NCBI GenBank assembly: GCA_016195985.1
Contig: JACPYP010000020.1
Span: forward strand, 62,001-126,000
Direction: 5' to 3'
Source: Acidobacteriota bacterium
GTDB lineage: Bacteria; Acidobacteriota; Holophagae; Holophagales; Holophagaceae
Length of the DNA stretch: 64,000 bases
Shown here: positions 25,747 through 35,688 of the stretch, one piece after another
How positions within the stretch are numbered: the stretch's first letter is position 1
How the letters are laid out: each line of letters starts with the position of its first letter
Program-made: the position numbers and the translations under genes
The notes under the pieces: generated by a model
Told to the model about the DNA's origin: nothing
What the model saw: the letters and a program-made list of their open reading frames with translations, nothing else
Databases searched by the model: none

Positions 25747-28596
25747 TCAGCGGGGGCCGGCTTCGGCCTTCGGCGTGAAGCCCTTCCGGATGACCTCCAG
25801 CAGCCGCCCGTCGTCGCCGTGGTATTCCCAGAACATCACCCCGCCCAAGCTGCGATCCAGGATGTAGCGGCATTTGGCACCGAGGCTTTCCCCGTCCTCG
25901 TAAGTGATCCAGAGGCCCTTGGACGGGTTGTGGAGGTAGGGCGCCTGGGACAGGTCGTCCCAGAAGCGCAGGAAGCCGTCCTTGTTCTCCAGCTTGTCCT
26001 TGAGGTTGGCAAAGGAGGTGAAGAGGTTCAGCTTGGCGGCCCCGCCGGGCTGGTAGAGGCCGTGCGCCTTGTCGCGGACCCCACCCCAGGCCTTGCCGTA
26101 GAAGGGAACGCCCAGCACCAGTTTCCGCTCCGGCACGCCCGCGGCCACGAAGTGGTCCACGATGGTGCTGGCCGCGTAGCCCTTGGGGTTGGCCCAGTGG
26201 GTGAACAGGGGCGCGTGGTGCCCCGTGGTGGCATCGGCATCCGCTCCGAACTGGTCGTAGGTCATCAGGTTCACGTAGTCGAGGTGGCGCGCCATCTGAT
26301 CCATCTCAGTGTTGGCCAGGAAGGTGTCCATGGCGCCCGCGGCGATGGTGAGCAGCAGGCGCCGGCCAAGGCGGGATCCCAGGCGATCCAAGCCTGCCCG
26401 CAGGTCCGCCATCAGCAGGGTGGCATTGCGCTTGTCCTCGGGCCGGTTGACGTTGCCGTTGCCGGGCAGGCCCGGGTACTCCCAATCCACGTCCAGGCCA
26501 TCCAAATGGTGCCGCTCCACGAAGGCCAGGGCGCTGTCCACAAAGACGCGGCGGGATTCCGCCGTGAGGGAGACATCCGAGAAACCGCCGGACCAGGTCC
26601 AGCCCCCCACGGAAACCAGGATCTTGAGGGCGGAGTTCTTCGCCTTCAGGCCGCTGAGCACCTGGAAATTCGCCGCATCGTTCCGGAAGCCCTCCACCAT
26701 GCGCCCGCCCTTGATGTCCGCGAAGGCATAGTTGATGTGGGTCAGGCGGGCGGCGTCGATTTCCTTGGGATCCATCTTCCGGTCCTGGGGAAACACGTAG
26801 GCGATGACCGTCCGGTTCGCCGGCGGCACCCCGGCCCGGTCTCCCAGGGCCACGGCCAGCAGGTACCAGGCTCCGTGGGGCAACCACTGCTCGACCCAGC
26901 GCCAGTCGTCATCGCGGCCCGTAACCGAGTAGGGCACGTTGAAGTCGATGTCGTGCTCGTCCTTCAGGCCCGAGGTGATGCCGTTGACGATGCCGCCCGG
27001 CACGTTCTCGTACTGCCACGTACCCATCCACCCGTACTCGGGGTTGTTGTGCCCGGTGCCGTGGAGCATGGAGGCATCGAAGGGGTTGAGGCCCAGGATC
27101 CAATTCAGTTGATCCGCCGCATAGCTGCGGAGCTTCACCTGGAAGGCGCTCTCGTCGGCGAAATGCGGCGCCGCCAGCCGGGCCGCGGCCGCCAGAGAGG
27201 CCAGGCGCGCGTTCTCGCCCTGCCACCAGGGGGCGGTTTCCGTATCGTGGGGAAAGAAGAAGGCCGTTCGCCGTTCGCCGGCCTTGTTCTGAACCTTCTG
27301 CCGGGCCAGGCCGAAGGGATTGGGCACTTCGGAGGTCACGGCCAGCTCGAAAGCCAGAGAGCGGCGCACCGCGTCGAGGATGCGGGGCTGCATCGCCTTG
27401 GGAGCGAGGTCGAGGAAGGCCAGGAGCGCCACCACCGGAAGCCCCGCGTCGGAGGGATGGAAGAAAGGTCTGTCCTTGTCATCGGCCCGCCAGGAGCCAT
27501 CCGGAAGCAGCCGCGCCATCATCTGTTCGGCCCGTTTCGCAGCGGCCGACAGGTATCTGGGATCCTGGGTGGTGCGGGTCAGCTCCGTAGCGGCCGTCAG
27601 GGCCGTCATGTCGTCGAGGAGGTTTTCCTTGTGGTCGTTGAGCAGCTCGAGATTGTGGGCTTCCAGGTGGGCGAAGGCCGCCTCGGCGGCCTTGCGGTAG
27701 GTGGCGGGGTCGAAATCTCCGCCCTCCGGCAGACGGGCCGCCATGGCCAGCGCCGCGATGGCCATGCCCGCGCCGCCCCGGTAGCCCACCTGGCTGCCCA
27801 CGCCTTTGTCGTACTGGGCGATCCGGCGATCCTCGGGCTTCTTGCCCGAGCCCGGGGCCATGACCGTCTGGTGGAACGAACCTTTGGGATCCTTGATGCG
27901 CACCAGGTAGTCGGCGCCGAAGAGGGCCTCGTCCACCAGGCGCCGCCGGATCTGCGTGTCGTTCACTTCGTTCCGGGCAGCCAGCAGCTCTTGGGCGCGC
28001 AGCAGGCTGTAGACCACCAAGGGGATCTGCTGGGTGTTGAAGTAGGTGGCCGAACTAAGCTGGGAGAAATGCTTCCCGTAGTCGCCGGTGGCGTCGAACC
28101 ATCCGCCGTGGGCATCCACGCGCTGGCCCGTCTCCTTCACCAGCACGTGGCGGTCGGCCTTGTCCAGCAGGCCCGAGCTGCGCTGACCTTTGAAATAGGC
28201 CAGCACGTTGGAGAGCGTGTGCCGCTCCAACACCCGGGCCTGCACCTTGAAAGGCAGGGATCGCGCGGCGCGGTCGCCCTGGTAGGCCACCAGCACGTAC
28301 TCGCCTTCCAGCTGAAGATCCGTGAAATCCAGAGGCCAGAACGTCCAGTCGCGCCAGCGATCCACCGCCGTGCCCACGCCGATGTCGCCCTTGAACACCA
28401 CCCGGTCCGCGGGCCAGGTGCGGATTTCATAACGGTCGAAGGTGTCTCCCGCCCCATCTTTCACCACGGCCCGCACCACGGCGCGCTTGGCTCCGTAGCG
28501 TTCGTAGCCCAGGTGGTTGGTGAGCACCAGGGGGGCTTCCCCTGCGAACAGGCTCGCGGCAAACAGGCAACAAGCCAGGCGAAGCAGGCGTTTCAT
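25747..28596 (-). CDS. secreted GH9-GH18 bifunctional glycoside hydrolase
   Basis: The 949-residue protein has a signal peptide (MKRLLRLACCLFAASLFAGE). Residues about 22-120 form an Ig-like CelD-type domain (LVLTNHLGYERYGAKRAVV). The GH9 catalytic domain spans about 125-600 and has GGWFDATGDYGKHF (catalytic Asp region, about 165-178) and WWQGENARLAS (Glu region, near 459). The C-terminal GH18 domain, about 612-940, has the chitinase motif DGLDVDWEYPG (near 698), with the catalytic Glu. GH18 acts on beta-1,4-GlcNAc; GH9 includes cellulases and exo-beta-glucosaminidases. With the NagX-like gene upstream (13 bp), a chitin or chitosan substrate is the best guess. Confidence 0.87.
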   Translation of the reverse strand: MKRLLRLACCLFAASLFAGEAPLVLTNHLGYERYGAKRAVVRAVVKDGAGDTFDRYEIRTWPADRVVFKGDIGVGTAVDRWRDWTFWPLDFTDLQLEGEYVLVAYQGDRAARSLPFKVQARVLERHTLSNVLAYFKGQRSSGLLDKADRHVLVKETGQRVDAHGGWFDATGDYGKHFSQLSSATYFNTQQIPLVVYSLLRAQELLAARNEVNDTQIRRRLVDEALFGADYLVRIKDPKGSFHQTVMAPGSGKKPEDRRIAQYDKGVGSQVGYRGGAGMAIAALAMAARLPEGGDFDPATYRKAAEAAFAHLEAHNLELLNDHKENLLDDMTALTAATELTRTTQDPRYLSAAAKRAEQMMARLLPDGSWRADDKDRPFFHPSDAGLPVVALLAFLDLAPKAMQPRILDAVRRSLAFELAVTSEVPNPFGLARQKVQNKAGERRTAFFFPHDTETAPWWQGENARLASLAAAARLAAPHFADESAFQVKLRSYAADQLNWILGLNPFDASMLHGTGHNNPEYGWMGTWQYENVPGGIVNGITSGLKDEHDIDFNVPYSVTGRDDDWRWVEQWLPHGAWYLLAVALGDRAGVPPANRTVIAYVFPQDRKMDPKEIDAARLTHINYAFADIKGGRMVEGFRNDAANFQVLSGLKAKNSALKILVSVGGWTWSGGFSDVSLTAESRRVFVDSALAFVERHHLDGLDVDWEYPGLPGNGNVNRPEDKRNATLLMADLRAGLDRLGSRLGRRLLLTIAAGAMDTFLANTEMDQMARHLDYVNLMTYDQFGADADATTGHHAPLFTHWANPKGYAASTIVDHFVAAGVPERKLVLGVPFYGKAWGGVRDKAHGLYQPGGAAKLNLFTSFANLKDKLENKDGFLRFWDDLSQAPYLHNPSKGLWITYEDGESLGAKCRYILDRSLGGVMFWEYHGDDGRLLEVIRKGFTPKAEAGPR

Positions 28597-28609
28597 GGGC
28601 CAACCTCCA

Positions 28610-29836
28610 TCAGAGTTTCAGGGCAAATCCTCGGCGCAGGGACACCCCCGCGAGCCAGGTGAAAGCTACGGCCACGACGGCCGCCCGAAGCGCCCCGCTC
28701 GGGAATCCGGGCGCCAAGTGATTCCAGGCCCAGCCAGGGCCCAGGGCGAGACAGAGCAGATCCACGGCCACGAAGGCCATGGGCACGATGAGGTAGACCC
28801 ACAGGGCATTGCTCCCGGCCGCCCCCAGCCAACCAGTGCCTTTGCGCCGCCCCGCCACGTCCACCATCAGGTAGATGCCCAGCCAGAGCAGCGCGCTGTA
28901 GGCCGCGCTGCGCAAGCACCAGGCGGGAGTGCCGAGGATCTTGCTGAGGGTGAAGACCGAATGCCAGGCGGCGGCCGCATGAAGGCACCAGCTGGCGACG
29001 TAGAGCGCGGCGGCGAAACCGACGGTCCACCGCACCCTCGCCATCGGTCTGGCCTCGCCGCGCAGGAAGGTGCCCAGAGCGGCGCCCGCCAGGACGAGAG
29101 CCGCATGGGGCGCCATGGCCGGCACGGGATTCCAGGGGCTGCGCCACAGAGGCCATCCATTCAGAGCCCCGGCTTTCATGGCCAGGATGAACACCAGCCA
29201 GAGCGCCATGCCGCCGAGGAGCGCTTCCATCCGCCGGCGGCCGCGGATGTAGACCAGGCAGGCTCCGAGATAGGCCCAGCCGATGAGGCCGATGATCCCC
29301 CACCAGGAGGGCGCCAGACCCGCAAAGCCGATGCCCCGGCGGCCCGGATGGCAGGCGAGGAGCATCGCAAGCAGGATGGCGCCCGCGGACCGGAGCGCCC
29401 GGACGCGACCAGGCCGCGACACCCGCCAAGCGGCATACCGGTGCCACAGCAGAATGAGGCAGGCGAAGGTGGCCAACTGCCAGAGGCCCACGAGAAGGGG
29501 GCGCTCCCCCGCCGCGCTTTCCGAGTTGACCATCACGAAACCGATGGCCACCAGGCCCGCAGTGCGGGCCAATACGTGGCGCCACACGGGCCCAGCGGGC
29601 GCACCACCCTCCAGGCGCCGGCCCAAGGCGAACGGCATGGCCATGCCCACCATGAACAGGAAGGCGGGAAACACCAGGTCGGTGAAGCTCATGTAATCGG
29701 CCCCGATGGGCGCGTGGCGCAGCCACCAGGGAACGCCCCGCACACCATCCAGATCGTTCACGAAGAGCATCGCCAGGACGATGGCGCCCCGGAAGACGTC
29801 CAACGAATGCAGGCGGTCTGGGGCGGCTGGAGCCAC
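28610..29836 (-). CDS. NagX-like DUF5009/HGSNAT-family membrane protein
   Basis: About 408 residues from a GTG at 29836, which has GGAG at good spacing; a longer frame begins with TTG at 29905 but lacks comparable support. The protein has about ten membrane helices. The N-terminus LHSLDVFRGAIVLAMLFVND and the FTDLVFPAFLFMVGMAMPFA segment match the family of heparan-alpha-glucosaminide N-acetyltransferase-like proteins. Members called NagX occur in chitin and GlcNAc-use loci of bacteria. It may acetylate or move glucosamine sugars at the inner membrane. It lies 13 bp upstream of the GH9-GH18 gene in the same operon. Confidence 0.78.
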   Translation of the reverse strand: MAPAAPDRLHSLDVFRGAIVLAMLFVNDLDGVRGVPWWLRHAPIGADYMSFTDLVFPAFLFMVGMAMPFALGRRLEGGAPAGPVWRHVLARTAGLVAIGFVMVNSESAAGERPLLVGLWQLATFACLILLWHRYAAWRVSRPGRVRALRSAGAILLAMLLACHPGRRGIGFAGLAPSWWGIIGLIGWAYLGACLVYIRGRRRMEALLGGMALWLVFILAMKAGALNGWPLWRSPWNPVPAMAPHAALVLAGAALGTFLRGEARPMARVRWTVGFAAALYVASWCLHAAAAWHSVFTLSKILGTPAWCLRSAAYSALLWLGIYLMVDVAGRRKGTGWLGAAGSNALWVYLIVPMAFVAVDLLCLALGPGWAWNHLAPGFPSGALRAAVVAVAFTWLAGVSLRRGFALKL

Positions 29837-29943
29837 GGCGGTTCTCCAGGAAGGCGGCCGATGGGCGAGCCGCCCCCATCTTGCCACCGCGCGCCGAGGC
29901 CTCAAGAAGATTTGCCTGAAGCCATTCGAATGAGTAGAAACAC

Positions 29944-32583
29944 TCAGCGCATCTGGGCCAGCTTCACCCGGAGATCCATGATGGTGAACGGTTTCGTGAT
30001 CACGCCCACGTCCGCGAAACGCTCCAGGATCCGCTCGTGGCGCTCGTCCTTGTAGCCCGTGGCCAGCAGCACCGGCAGGTCGCGCTTCAAGGCGCGGAGA
30101 TGCGTCAGGGTTTCCTCTCCATCCATGCCCGGCATGCTGAGATCGAGGATCACCAGATCAGGGATGACGCCTGACTTCACCTGCTGGATGGCTTCGGGAC
30201 CGCTGCTCACGGCCTCCACCTTATGTCCCAGCACCTCAAGCATGTCCGGCACCGTGTTCCGGATCAGGTCGTCGTCGTCCACCAGCAGGATCCGCAGATG
30301 GCTGGAGGGTCCCTCCGGAGCCTGCGGATGGGCGGAAGTCCACACAGGATTGGCCGCCAGGCTGGGGAAGAACAGGGTGATCTCGGTTCCATGGCCCGGA
30401 GCGCTCTGGATCTCCACCCGGCCGCCGTGGGCCCTCATGATGCCGTAGACCAGGGCCAGCCCCAGGCCCGTGCCCTTGCCTGCGGGTTTGGTGGTGAAGA
30501 AGGGTTCCATGGCCCGCTGTAGCACTTCGGGCGACATGCCGATTCCGGTGTCCTTCACGGTCAGCGCCACCTGGCCGCCGGGACCCGCCCCCGTGCGGAG
30601 CATCAGTTTTCCGCTTCCTGGCATCGCGTCCAACGCGTTCACGCTGAGGTTCATCAGGGCGTTCGAGATGGAACTCTCATCGCCAAGCACGTAGGGCAGC
30701 CCTTCCTCCAGATCCAGCTCCACCTGCACCTTCTGGAGCGTGGTGCGGGTGAGCAGCGCGGATTCCTTCCGCACCACCTCGTTGAGGTTCATGGGGCGGG
30801 GCTCGGTGACATCCTTGCGGGCGAAGTCCGTGAGCCCCTTGACCAGATCCCGGCCCCGGCCCGCCGCGTGGAGCAGCACGTCCATGGATTTGGAAAGGGA
30901 GGGGTCGTCCTTGTGCTTCTCTTTCAGGGCCGAGCCCAGGGACATGACCGCGCCCAGCACGTTGTTCATGTCGTGGGAGACGCCCCCGGCCAGGGCGCCG
31001 AGGGATTCCAGCTTCTGCGCATGGGCCACCTCGGCCTCAAGGCGCCGCCGGTCCTCTTCGGCCTTGCGCCTGACCGTCTCGTCCTGGACCAGGTTCACCA
31101 GCACATGCTCGCCCCCCACCTCCACCTGCTCCGTGGACCAGCACACGGACACCACATCCCCTGAGCGGGTGTTCAGGTCCGCATCCATGTCCCGCACCCG
31201 GCCCGTGTCCCGAAGTTCCTGGATGGCCGTCTCGCGGTTTCCGGGGTCCAGCCAGAGGCCCAATTCATAACTGGAGCGGCCCACCACTTCCTCGAGTGGG
31301 TAGCCGATCAACTTCAGGAAGGCGGGGTTGGCTTCGATGATCCGCCCATCGCCGGGCCGGCTGAGGACGATGCCCGCAGGCGATGCGTTGAACACCGCCA
31401 GGAATCGAGCCTGGCTCGCCCTCAGGGCCTCTTCCGCGGATTTCCGGTCCGTGATGTTGTCGAGCATCACCACGAATTCCCCGGGCGCGGGGCAGTAGGC
31501 CGACACCATCAACCAGGCCTTCAGAGCCGGAAGGAAGACCTCGAACTTGGCGGGCGTCCCCGCGCGAGCCACCTCGCCGAGCGCCTGGAACAATTCCGGG
31601 TTGTCCTCCCAAAGCGTAGGAATCACTTCGCTCACCCGGCGCCCCACCACCTCGCTGAGTCCCGTCACCCGCAGGTACGAGGGATTCACCGCCAGGTATT
31701 CCCAATCCGGACGGCCTTCCCTCTCGATCCACCGGCAATGGGCGAAGCCTTCCGACATGTTCTCGAACAGCGACCGGTAGCGGCCTTCGCTGACCAGCAG
31801 AGACTGCTCGGCGGTCCTGAGGGGCGTGATGTCCGAGACCATGCCCAACAGGAAGGCCTCGCCTCCGAGCTGGATCCGCTCCACGGACAGGAGCAGATCC
31901 CGAAGAACGCCGTCCCGCCGCAGGGACTGGAACTGGAAATTGCGCACCCTGCCTTCCCGGCGGACCCGGGCGGTCATCCGCTCCCGGTCCGCGGGGTGGA
32001 GGAAGACGCCTGCCTCCACCGCGGTCCGTCCAATAACCTCCGACCGGGACGACGCGAGGATTTCCAGGAGCGCCTCGTTCACCTCCACGAATTTGCCGTC
32101 CGACACGCGGGTGACTCCGATGCCCATGGGGCTGGAGCGGAACATGACGGCGAAGCGGGATTCGCTCTCGAGCAGGGCCGCCTCGGCGATGCGCCGGGCC
32201 CTCAGCATCTGGGCGGTCTCCAGGCTGTGGCGGAGGGCTTCCGCCAGGCGGGTGGGCCGGTCCTTCAGCACGAAGTCGGACAGGCCGCTCCGAAGCAGGT
32301 CGAGGGCCGCTTCCTCACCGATGCTGCCCGACACCAGGATCACCGGCAGATCCGGGAAACGCGCCTTGACGAGGGCCAGGCTGGCCCGGAAATCCATGCC
32401 AGGCACGTTGTAATCCGAGAGGACGGCATCCCAGCCGCCCGCCTCCAGGGCCCGTTCAAGGTCCGGCCGGCTGTCCACCCGGTGGTAGTCGCCCTCCACG
32501 CCGTGCTGCTTGAGGTTGCGCCGCACCAGCAGGTAGTCCGCTTCTGAATCCTCGATGACCAGAAGCTTCATAGCAGGTTTCAT
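29944..32583 (-). CDS. hybrid sensor kinase: receiver, PAS domains, histidine kinase, receiver
   Basis: The 879-residue soluble protein starts with a receiver (KLLVIEDSEADYLLV, VLSDYNVPG, and a Lys in VLKDRP). Three PAS-type domains follow (starting near SRFAVMFRSSPMGIGV, GRYRSLFENMSEGFA and ARFLAVFNASPAGIVL). The kinase has GVSHDMNNVLGAV (phospho-His), NLSVNALDAMP, DTGIGMS and GTGLGLALVYG. A second receiver at the C-terminus has LLVDDDDLIRN, VILDLSMPG and ITKPF. No membrane segment is present. It is the last gene of a three-gene operon and overlaps the preceding receiver gene by 4 bp. Confidence 0.92.
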   Translation of the reverse strand: MKPAMKLLVIEDSEADYLLVRRNLKQHGVEGDYHRVDSRPDLERALEAGGWDAVLSDYNVPGMDFRASLALVKARFPDLPVILVSGSIGEEAALDLLRSGLSDFVLKDRPTRLAEALRHSLETAQMLRARRIAEAALLESESRFAVMFRSSPMGIGVTRVSDGKFVEVNEALLEILASSRSEVIGRTAVEAGVFLHPADRERMTARVRREGRVRNFQFQSLRRDGVLRDLLLSVERIQLGGEAFLLGMVSDITPLRTAEQSLLVSEGRYRSLFENMSEGFAHCRWIEREGRPDWEYLAVNPSYLRVTGLSEVVGRRVSEVIPTLWEDNPELFQALGEVARAGTPAKFEVFLPALKAWLMVSAYCPAPGEFVVMLDNITDRKSAEEALRASQARFLAVFNASPAGIVLSRPGDGRIIEANPAFLKLIGYPLEEVVGRSSYELGLWLDPGNRETAIQELRDTGRVRDMDADLNTRSGDVVSVCWSTEQVEVGGEHVLVNLVQDETVRRKAEEDRRRLEAEVAHAQKLESLGALAGGVSHDMNNVLGAVMSLGSALKEKHKDDPSLSKSMDVLLHAAGRGRDLVKGLTDFARKDVTEPRPMNLNEVVRKESALLTRTTLQKVQVELDLEEGLPYVLGDESSISNALMNLSVNALDAMPGSGKLMLRTGAGPGGQVALTVKDTGIGMSPEVLQRAMEPFFTTKPAGKGTGLGLALVYGIMRAHGGRVEIQSAPGHGTEITLFFPSLAANPVWTSAHPQAPEGPSSHLRILLVDDDDLIRNTVPDMLEVLGHKVEAVSSGPEAIQQVKSGVIPDLVILDLSMPGMDGEETLTHLRALKRDLPVLLATGYKDERHERILERFADVGVITKPFTIMDLRVKLAQMR

Positions 32584-33029
32584 GGACGGGTCCCCTGGAC
32601 CGGCGCCTCGTTGACCGCCATCCAGTAGATGCCCAGGCGGGCCACGGTCTCGGCGAACTGGGCGAAATCCACGGGTTTCCTCACATAGCTGTTGGCGCCT
32701 CCCAGGTAGCTGCGCAGGCGGTCCTGCTCCTCATCGGAAGACGTGAGAATCACGATGGGCTGCAGCCGGGTCCGCTCGTCCTGGCGCAGGCGGTTCAGCA
32801 CGTCCAGGCCCCCGATCTTGGGCAGGCCCAGGTCGAGCAGCACCACCGCAGGCAGATCCGCGCCTTGCCGCGCCGCGAATTCGCCTTCCTGAAAGAGGTA
32901 GTCGAGGGCCTGCTGCCCGTCGCGGACCACCTCCACCTCGTTGGCGAGGTTCACCTTGCCCAGGGAGCGCAGCGTCAGCATCTCGTCCTGGGGATTGTCT
33001 TCAACCAATAGGATGCGGCGGGGTTTCAT
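32580..33029 (-). CDS. single-domain response regulator (Rcp1/CheY-like)
   Basis: The 149-residue receiver has the acidic residues in ILLVEDNPQDEM, the phospho-Asp in VVLLDLGLPKIGG, the Thr/Ser in VILTSSDEE and the Lys in VRKPVDF. The inserted segment before the Asp (QEGEFAARQGADLP) is typical of Rcp1-type regulators that pair with phytochrome-like kinases. It overlaps both neighbouring kinase genes by 4 bp and probably carries phosphate between them. Confidence 0.92.
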   Translation of the reverse strand: MKPRRILLVEDNPQDEMLTLRSLGKVNLANEVEVVRDGQQALDYLFQEGEFAARQGADLPAVVLLDLGLPKIGGLDVLNRLRQDERTRLQPIVILTSSDEEQDRLRSYLGGANSYVRKPVDFAQFAETVARLGIYWMAVNEAPVQGTRP

Positions 33030-35332
33030 GGCTCTGGATCCTTTCGGGGGGAGGAAAGGGTGAAGAAGAAAGTGGCGCCCCCGCCTGGCGAAGCCTGGGC
33101 GTGAATCTCACCGCCGTGGCGATGGACGATGCGCTGCACGGTGGCCAGGCCGATGCCCATGCCCGGGAATTCGTCCTGGCGGTGGAGACGCTGGAAGGGC
33201 TGGAACAGCTTGGCGGCATAGGTCATGTCGAAGCCGGCCCCATTGTCCGCGACCCGGAAGAAGCGGCGGCCGTCCTGCTCCACGGAATCGAAGCAGATGG
33301 AGGGTTCAGACTGGTTCTGGGTGTATTTCCAGGCGTTCCCCAAAAGGTTGCGGAAGACCACCAGGAGCATGCGCGCGTCTCCCCAGGCCTCCAGTCCCTC
33401 TTCGATGCGCCAGGAGACGGGGCGCTCCGGCTCGTGCATCTCCAGATCCCGCCGAACTTCCTCCGCCATGCCCGACAGATCCACCGTGTGCCGCTCCAGC
33501 TGGCCCTGGGTGCTGCGGGACAAGGTCAGCAGGCCATCGATCAGGGCGCCCATGCGCTCACTTCCCGCCTGGATCTGATCCAGATAGGTTCCGGCCTGGG
33601 GCGGCAGGCCGGCCCCGAAATCCTCCACCAGGGCCTGGCTGAAGCCGCTCATGGCCCGGAGGGGGGCCCTCAGATCATGGGAAACCGCGTAGGCGAAGGC
33701 CTCCAATTCCGTATTCGCCGCGCTCAGTTCGGCCGTGCGCTCCTCGACCCGCCGTTCCAGGCTGACGTTCAAGCGCTGGATTTCCTCCTGGTACCTTTTC
33801 TGTTCGGTGATGTCCACGAGCGTCGAAAGGACATAGAGGTCGCCCTGCACCATCAAGGTCTTCGCGGCCAACTGAGCCACGAAGGTCCCGCCCTGGCGGT
33901 TGTGGAAGGCCTGCTCCCAGTCCCGCAGCACGCCCTGCTCCTTCAGGACGCCGACGAAAAGCTCCGCTTCCGCGACCGAGGGCCAGATGTCCAGCGGCCG
34001 CACCGATTTCCCGACGACTTCCTCCCGCCGCCAACCGGTGAGGGTCTCCCAGGTGGTGTTCACGTCGAGGACCAGGCCATCCTCCAGCCTCGTCAGCGCG
34101 ATGGCGGCCGGGTTCTCGGCGAAGGCGGAAGCGAACATCTCGCGGGAGGCGCGAAGCGCGTCTTCCGCCTGTTTGCTCTCGGTGATGTCTTCGGAAAAGA
34201 CCACGATGCCGCCGATCTCGCCATGGCCATCCTTCCAGGGCCGCACTTCCCACCGGAGCCATTGGGCGTGGCCGTCCTGGCGCTGGAAACGGTCTTCGTC
34301 CGAGCGGACGACCTCGCCCGCCAGGGCGCGGCGGTGGATGGCCTTCCAATCCTCGCCGATCTCGGGAAATACCTCGTAGTGGGACTTCCCGATCAGCTCC
34401 GCCTCCTCCAGTCCGTAGTCCTGGCGCCAGCGGCGGCTTACGGCCAGGTAGCGCATCGACTGGTCGAACATGGCCAGAGAAGCCGGCGCATGGTCAATGA
34501 AGAGCTGAAGACGGTTCTCGCTCTCCCGCAGCGCCAGCTCCGCCTGCTTCCAGGGCGTGATGTCCTGGAAAGCCCCCTGCAAGCGGGTGACCTTCCCGTC
34601 GACAAGGACCGGCTGCCCTTGGGTGCGCACCCACTTCGCCGCCCCCTTGGCGCTGATCAGCTCCAGCTCGAGATCGTAGGGACGGCCCAGCTCGACGGCC
34701 TCCTTCACCGCCAGTTCCATGGCCTCCCTGTACTTCCCATGGTAGAAACCCAGCCCCCGGATCGCCGTGGCCTTGGTTTGGGGATCCAGGTCGTGGATGC
34801 GCGCCACTTCTTCGGTCCACTCCCCGTCGCCGGTGGCCACGTCGAAGCCCCACCCGCCCACCTTGGCCAGGCGGCTCATGCGCACCAGCAGCTCCTCCTG
34901 GGAGGCCAGGGTGGCCTGGTCCTGCCGCCGGCTGGCCTCAAGCAGAGCCAACGTCTCCTGTTCGGCCTCGTCGAGGCGGTCGTGGAAGCGCCCAAACAAC
35001 GTGGCCATCCCCATGAACACGAGCACCGAAGGAAGGAAGGCCCAATTCCCCTTGTGGAAGGTCAGGGCCGGGGGATGGAAGCAAAAAACCGCGAGCATCG
35101 CCGCCAGGGCCGCGGCTGGCAGAGCCCCGGCCATCCCCCCCACCCACGCGCTCATGAACACCGCGGGGTAGAACAGGAACCAGATGAGCGGCTTGAACTG
35201 CCCCCAAAACACCCACTGGGTCGCACAGGCCGCCAAGGGCATGAGAAGGGCCACCAACAGCCGCTGCGGCCGGCTGAGCCGGACCAGCAAGAGCCCTTTG
35301 CGGCTCATCGCAGTCACCGATGCAGCTTCCAT
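33026..35332 (-). CDS. membrane-bound PAS histidine kinase (DUF4118-like N-terminus)
   Basis: About 768 residues if the ATG at 35332 is used; a TTG at 35368 and an ATG at 35308 are alternatives, and none has a strong ribosome site. The N-terminus has four close membrane helices like the KdpD DUF4118 domain (LLVALLMPLAACATQWVFW onward). Three PAS domains follow (ITPWKQAE, ITESKQAE and ITEQKRYQ mark their ends). The kinase core has YAVSHDLRAPLRAMSGF (phospho-His), NLLGNAWKYT, ADNGAGFDM and GMGIGLA, of the phytochrome-kinase type. It is the first gene of the operon kinase-receiver-hybrid kinase. Confidence 0.9.
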   Translation of the reverse strand: MEAASVTAMSRKGLLLVRLSRPQRLLVALLMPLAACATQWVFWGQFKPLIWFLFYPAVFMSAWVGGMAGALPAAALAAMLAVFCFHPPALTFHKGNWAFLPSVLVFMGMATLFGRFHDRLDEAEQETLALLEASRRQDQATLASQEELLVRMSRLAKVGGWGFDVATGDGEWTEEVARIHDLDPQTKATAIRGLGFYHGKYREAMELAVKEAVELGRPYDLELELISAKGAAKWVRTQGQPVLVDGKVTRLQGAFQDITPWKQAELALRESENRLQLFIDHAPASLAMFDQSMRYLAVSRRWRQDYGLEEAELIGKSHYEVFPEIGEDWKAIHRRALAGEVVRSDEDRFQRQDGHAQWLRWEVRPWKDGHGEIGGIVVFSEDITESKQAEDALRASREMFASAFAENPAAIALTRLEDGLVLDVNTTWETLTGWRREEVVGKSVRPLDIWPSVAEAELFVGVLKEQGVLRDWEQAFHNRQGGTFVAQLAAKTLMVQGDLYVLSTLVDITEQKRYQEEIQRLNVSLERRVEERTAELSAANTELEAFAYAVSHDLRAPLRAMSGFSQALVEDFGAGLPPQAGTYLDQIQAGSERMGALIDGLLTLSRSTQGQLERHTVDLSGMAEEVRRDLEMHEPERPVSWRIEEGLEAWGDARMLLVVFRNLLGNAWKYTQNQSEPSICFDSVEQDGRRFFRVADNGAGFDMTYAAKLFQPFQRLHRQDEFPGMGIGLATVQRIVHRHGGEIHAQASPGGGATFFFTLSSPRKDPEP

Positions 35333-35688
35333 GTCAGCGGAGGTCTTTGGGCAGAAAGGCACCAGCAAACAGCTGCGGGCAGGGAATGGAAGCGGCCATG
35401 GAGGTACTCCCTTGGGGGTTCCTTGATCGGAAGACCCCTAAGATCGGCGTTTGCCCACCGACAGTCAATTTTTGAGCAGGACGCTGGATGCGAATAGGTT
35501 GATTCCGGCAAGATCTGCGCCCGCCATTCCCCTTCGGCCTTCGGGAGGCCCCGGGTCAAATGCCCCCGGCAGAAGGATTGGAGGTGCCCGCGGAAAATCG
35601 CTCCATGGGATCCTTCCCTCGACCGGAAAAGTGAGGACAATCTGCCGACATCAACCTGTCCGGCTGTCCGGGAATGGAAGGAGTGCTC
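35333..35688. other. divergent intergenic region
   Basis: This stretch separates the kinase operon from iorA. It has an inverted repeat (CTTGGGGGT near 35412 with ACCCCTAAG near 35437) that may be part of a promoter or leader for the kinase operon. No gene is seen; an open frame from 35451 is out of phase with iorA. Confidence 0.5.

Noticed and set aside
33101-35497. Long plus-strand frame antisense to the membrane kinase
   Set aside because: The minus-strand frame has clear PAS and kinase motifs; the antisense product has none.
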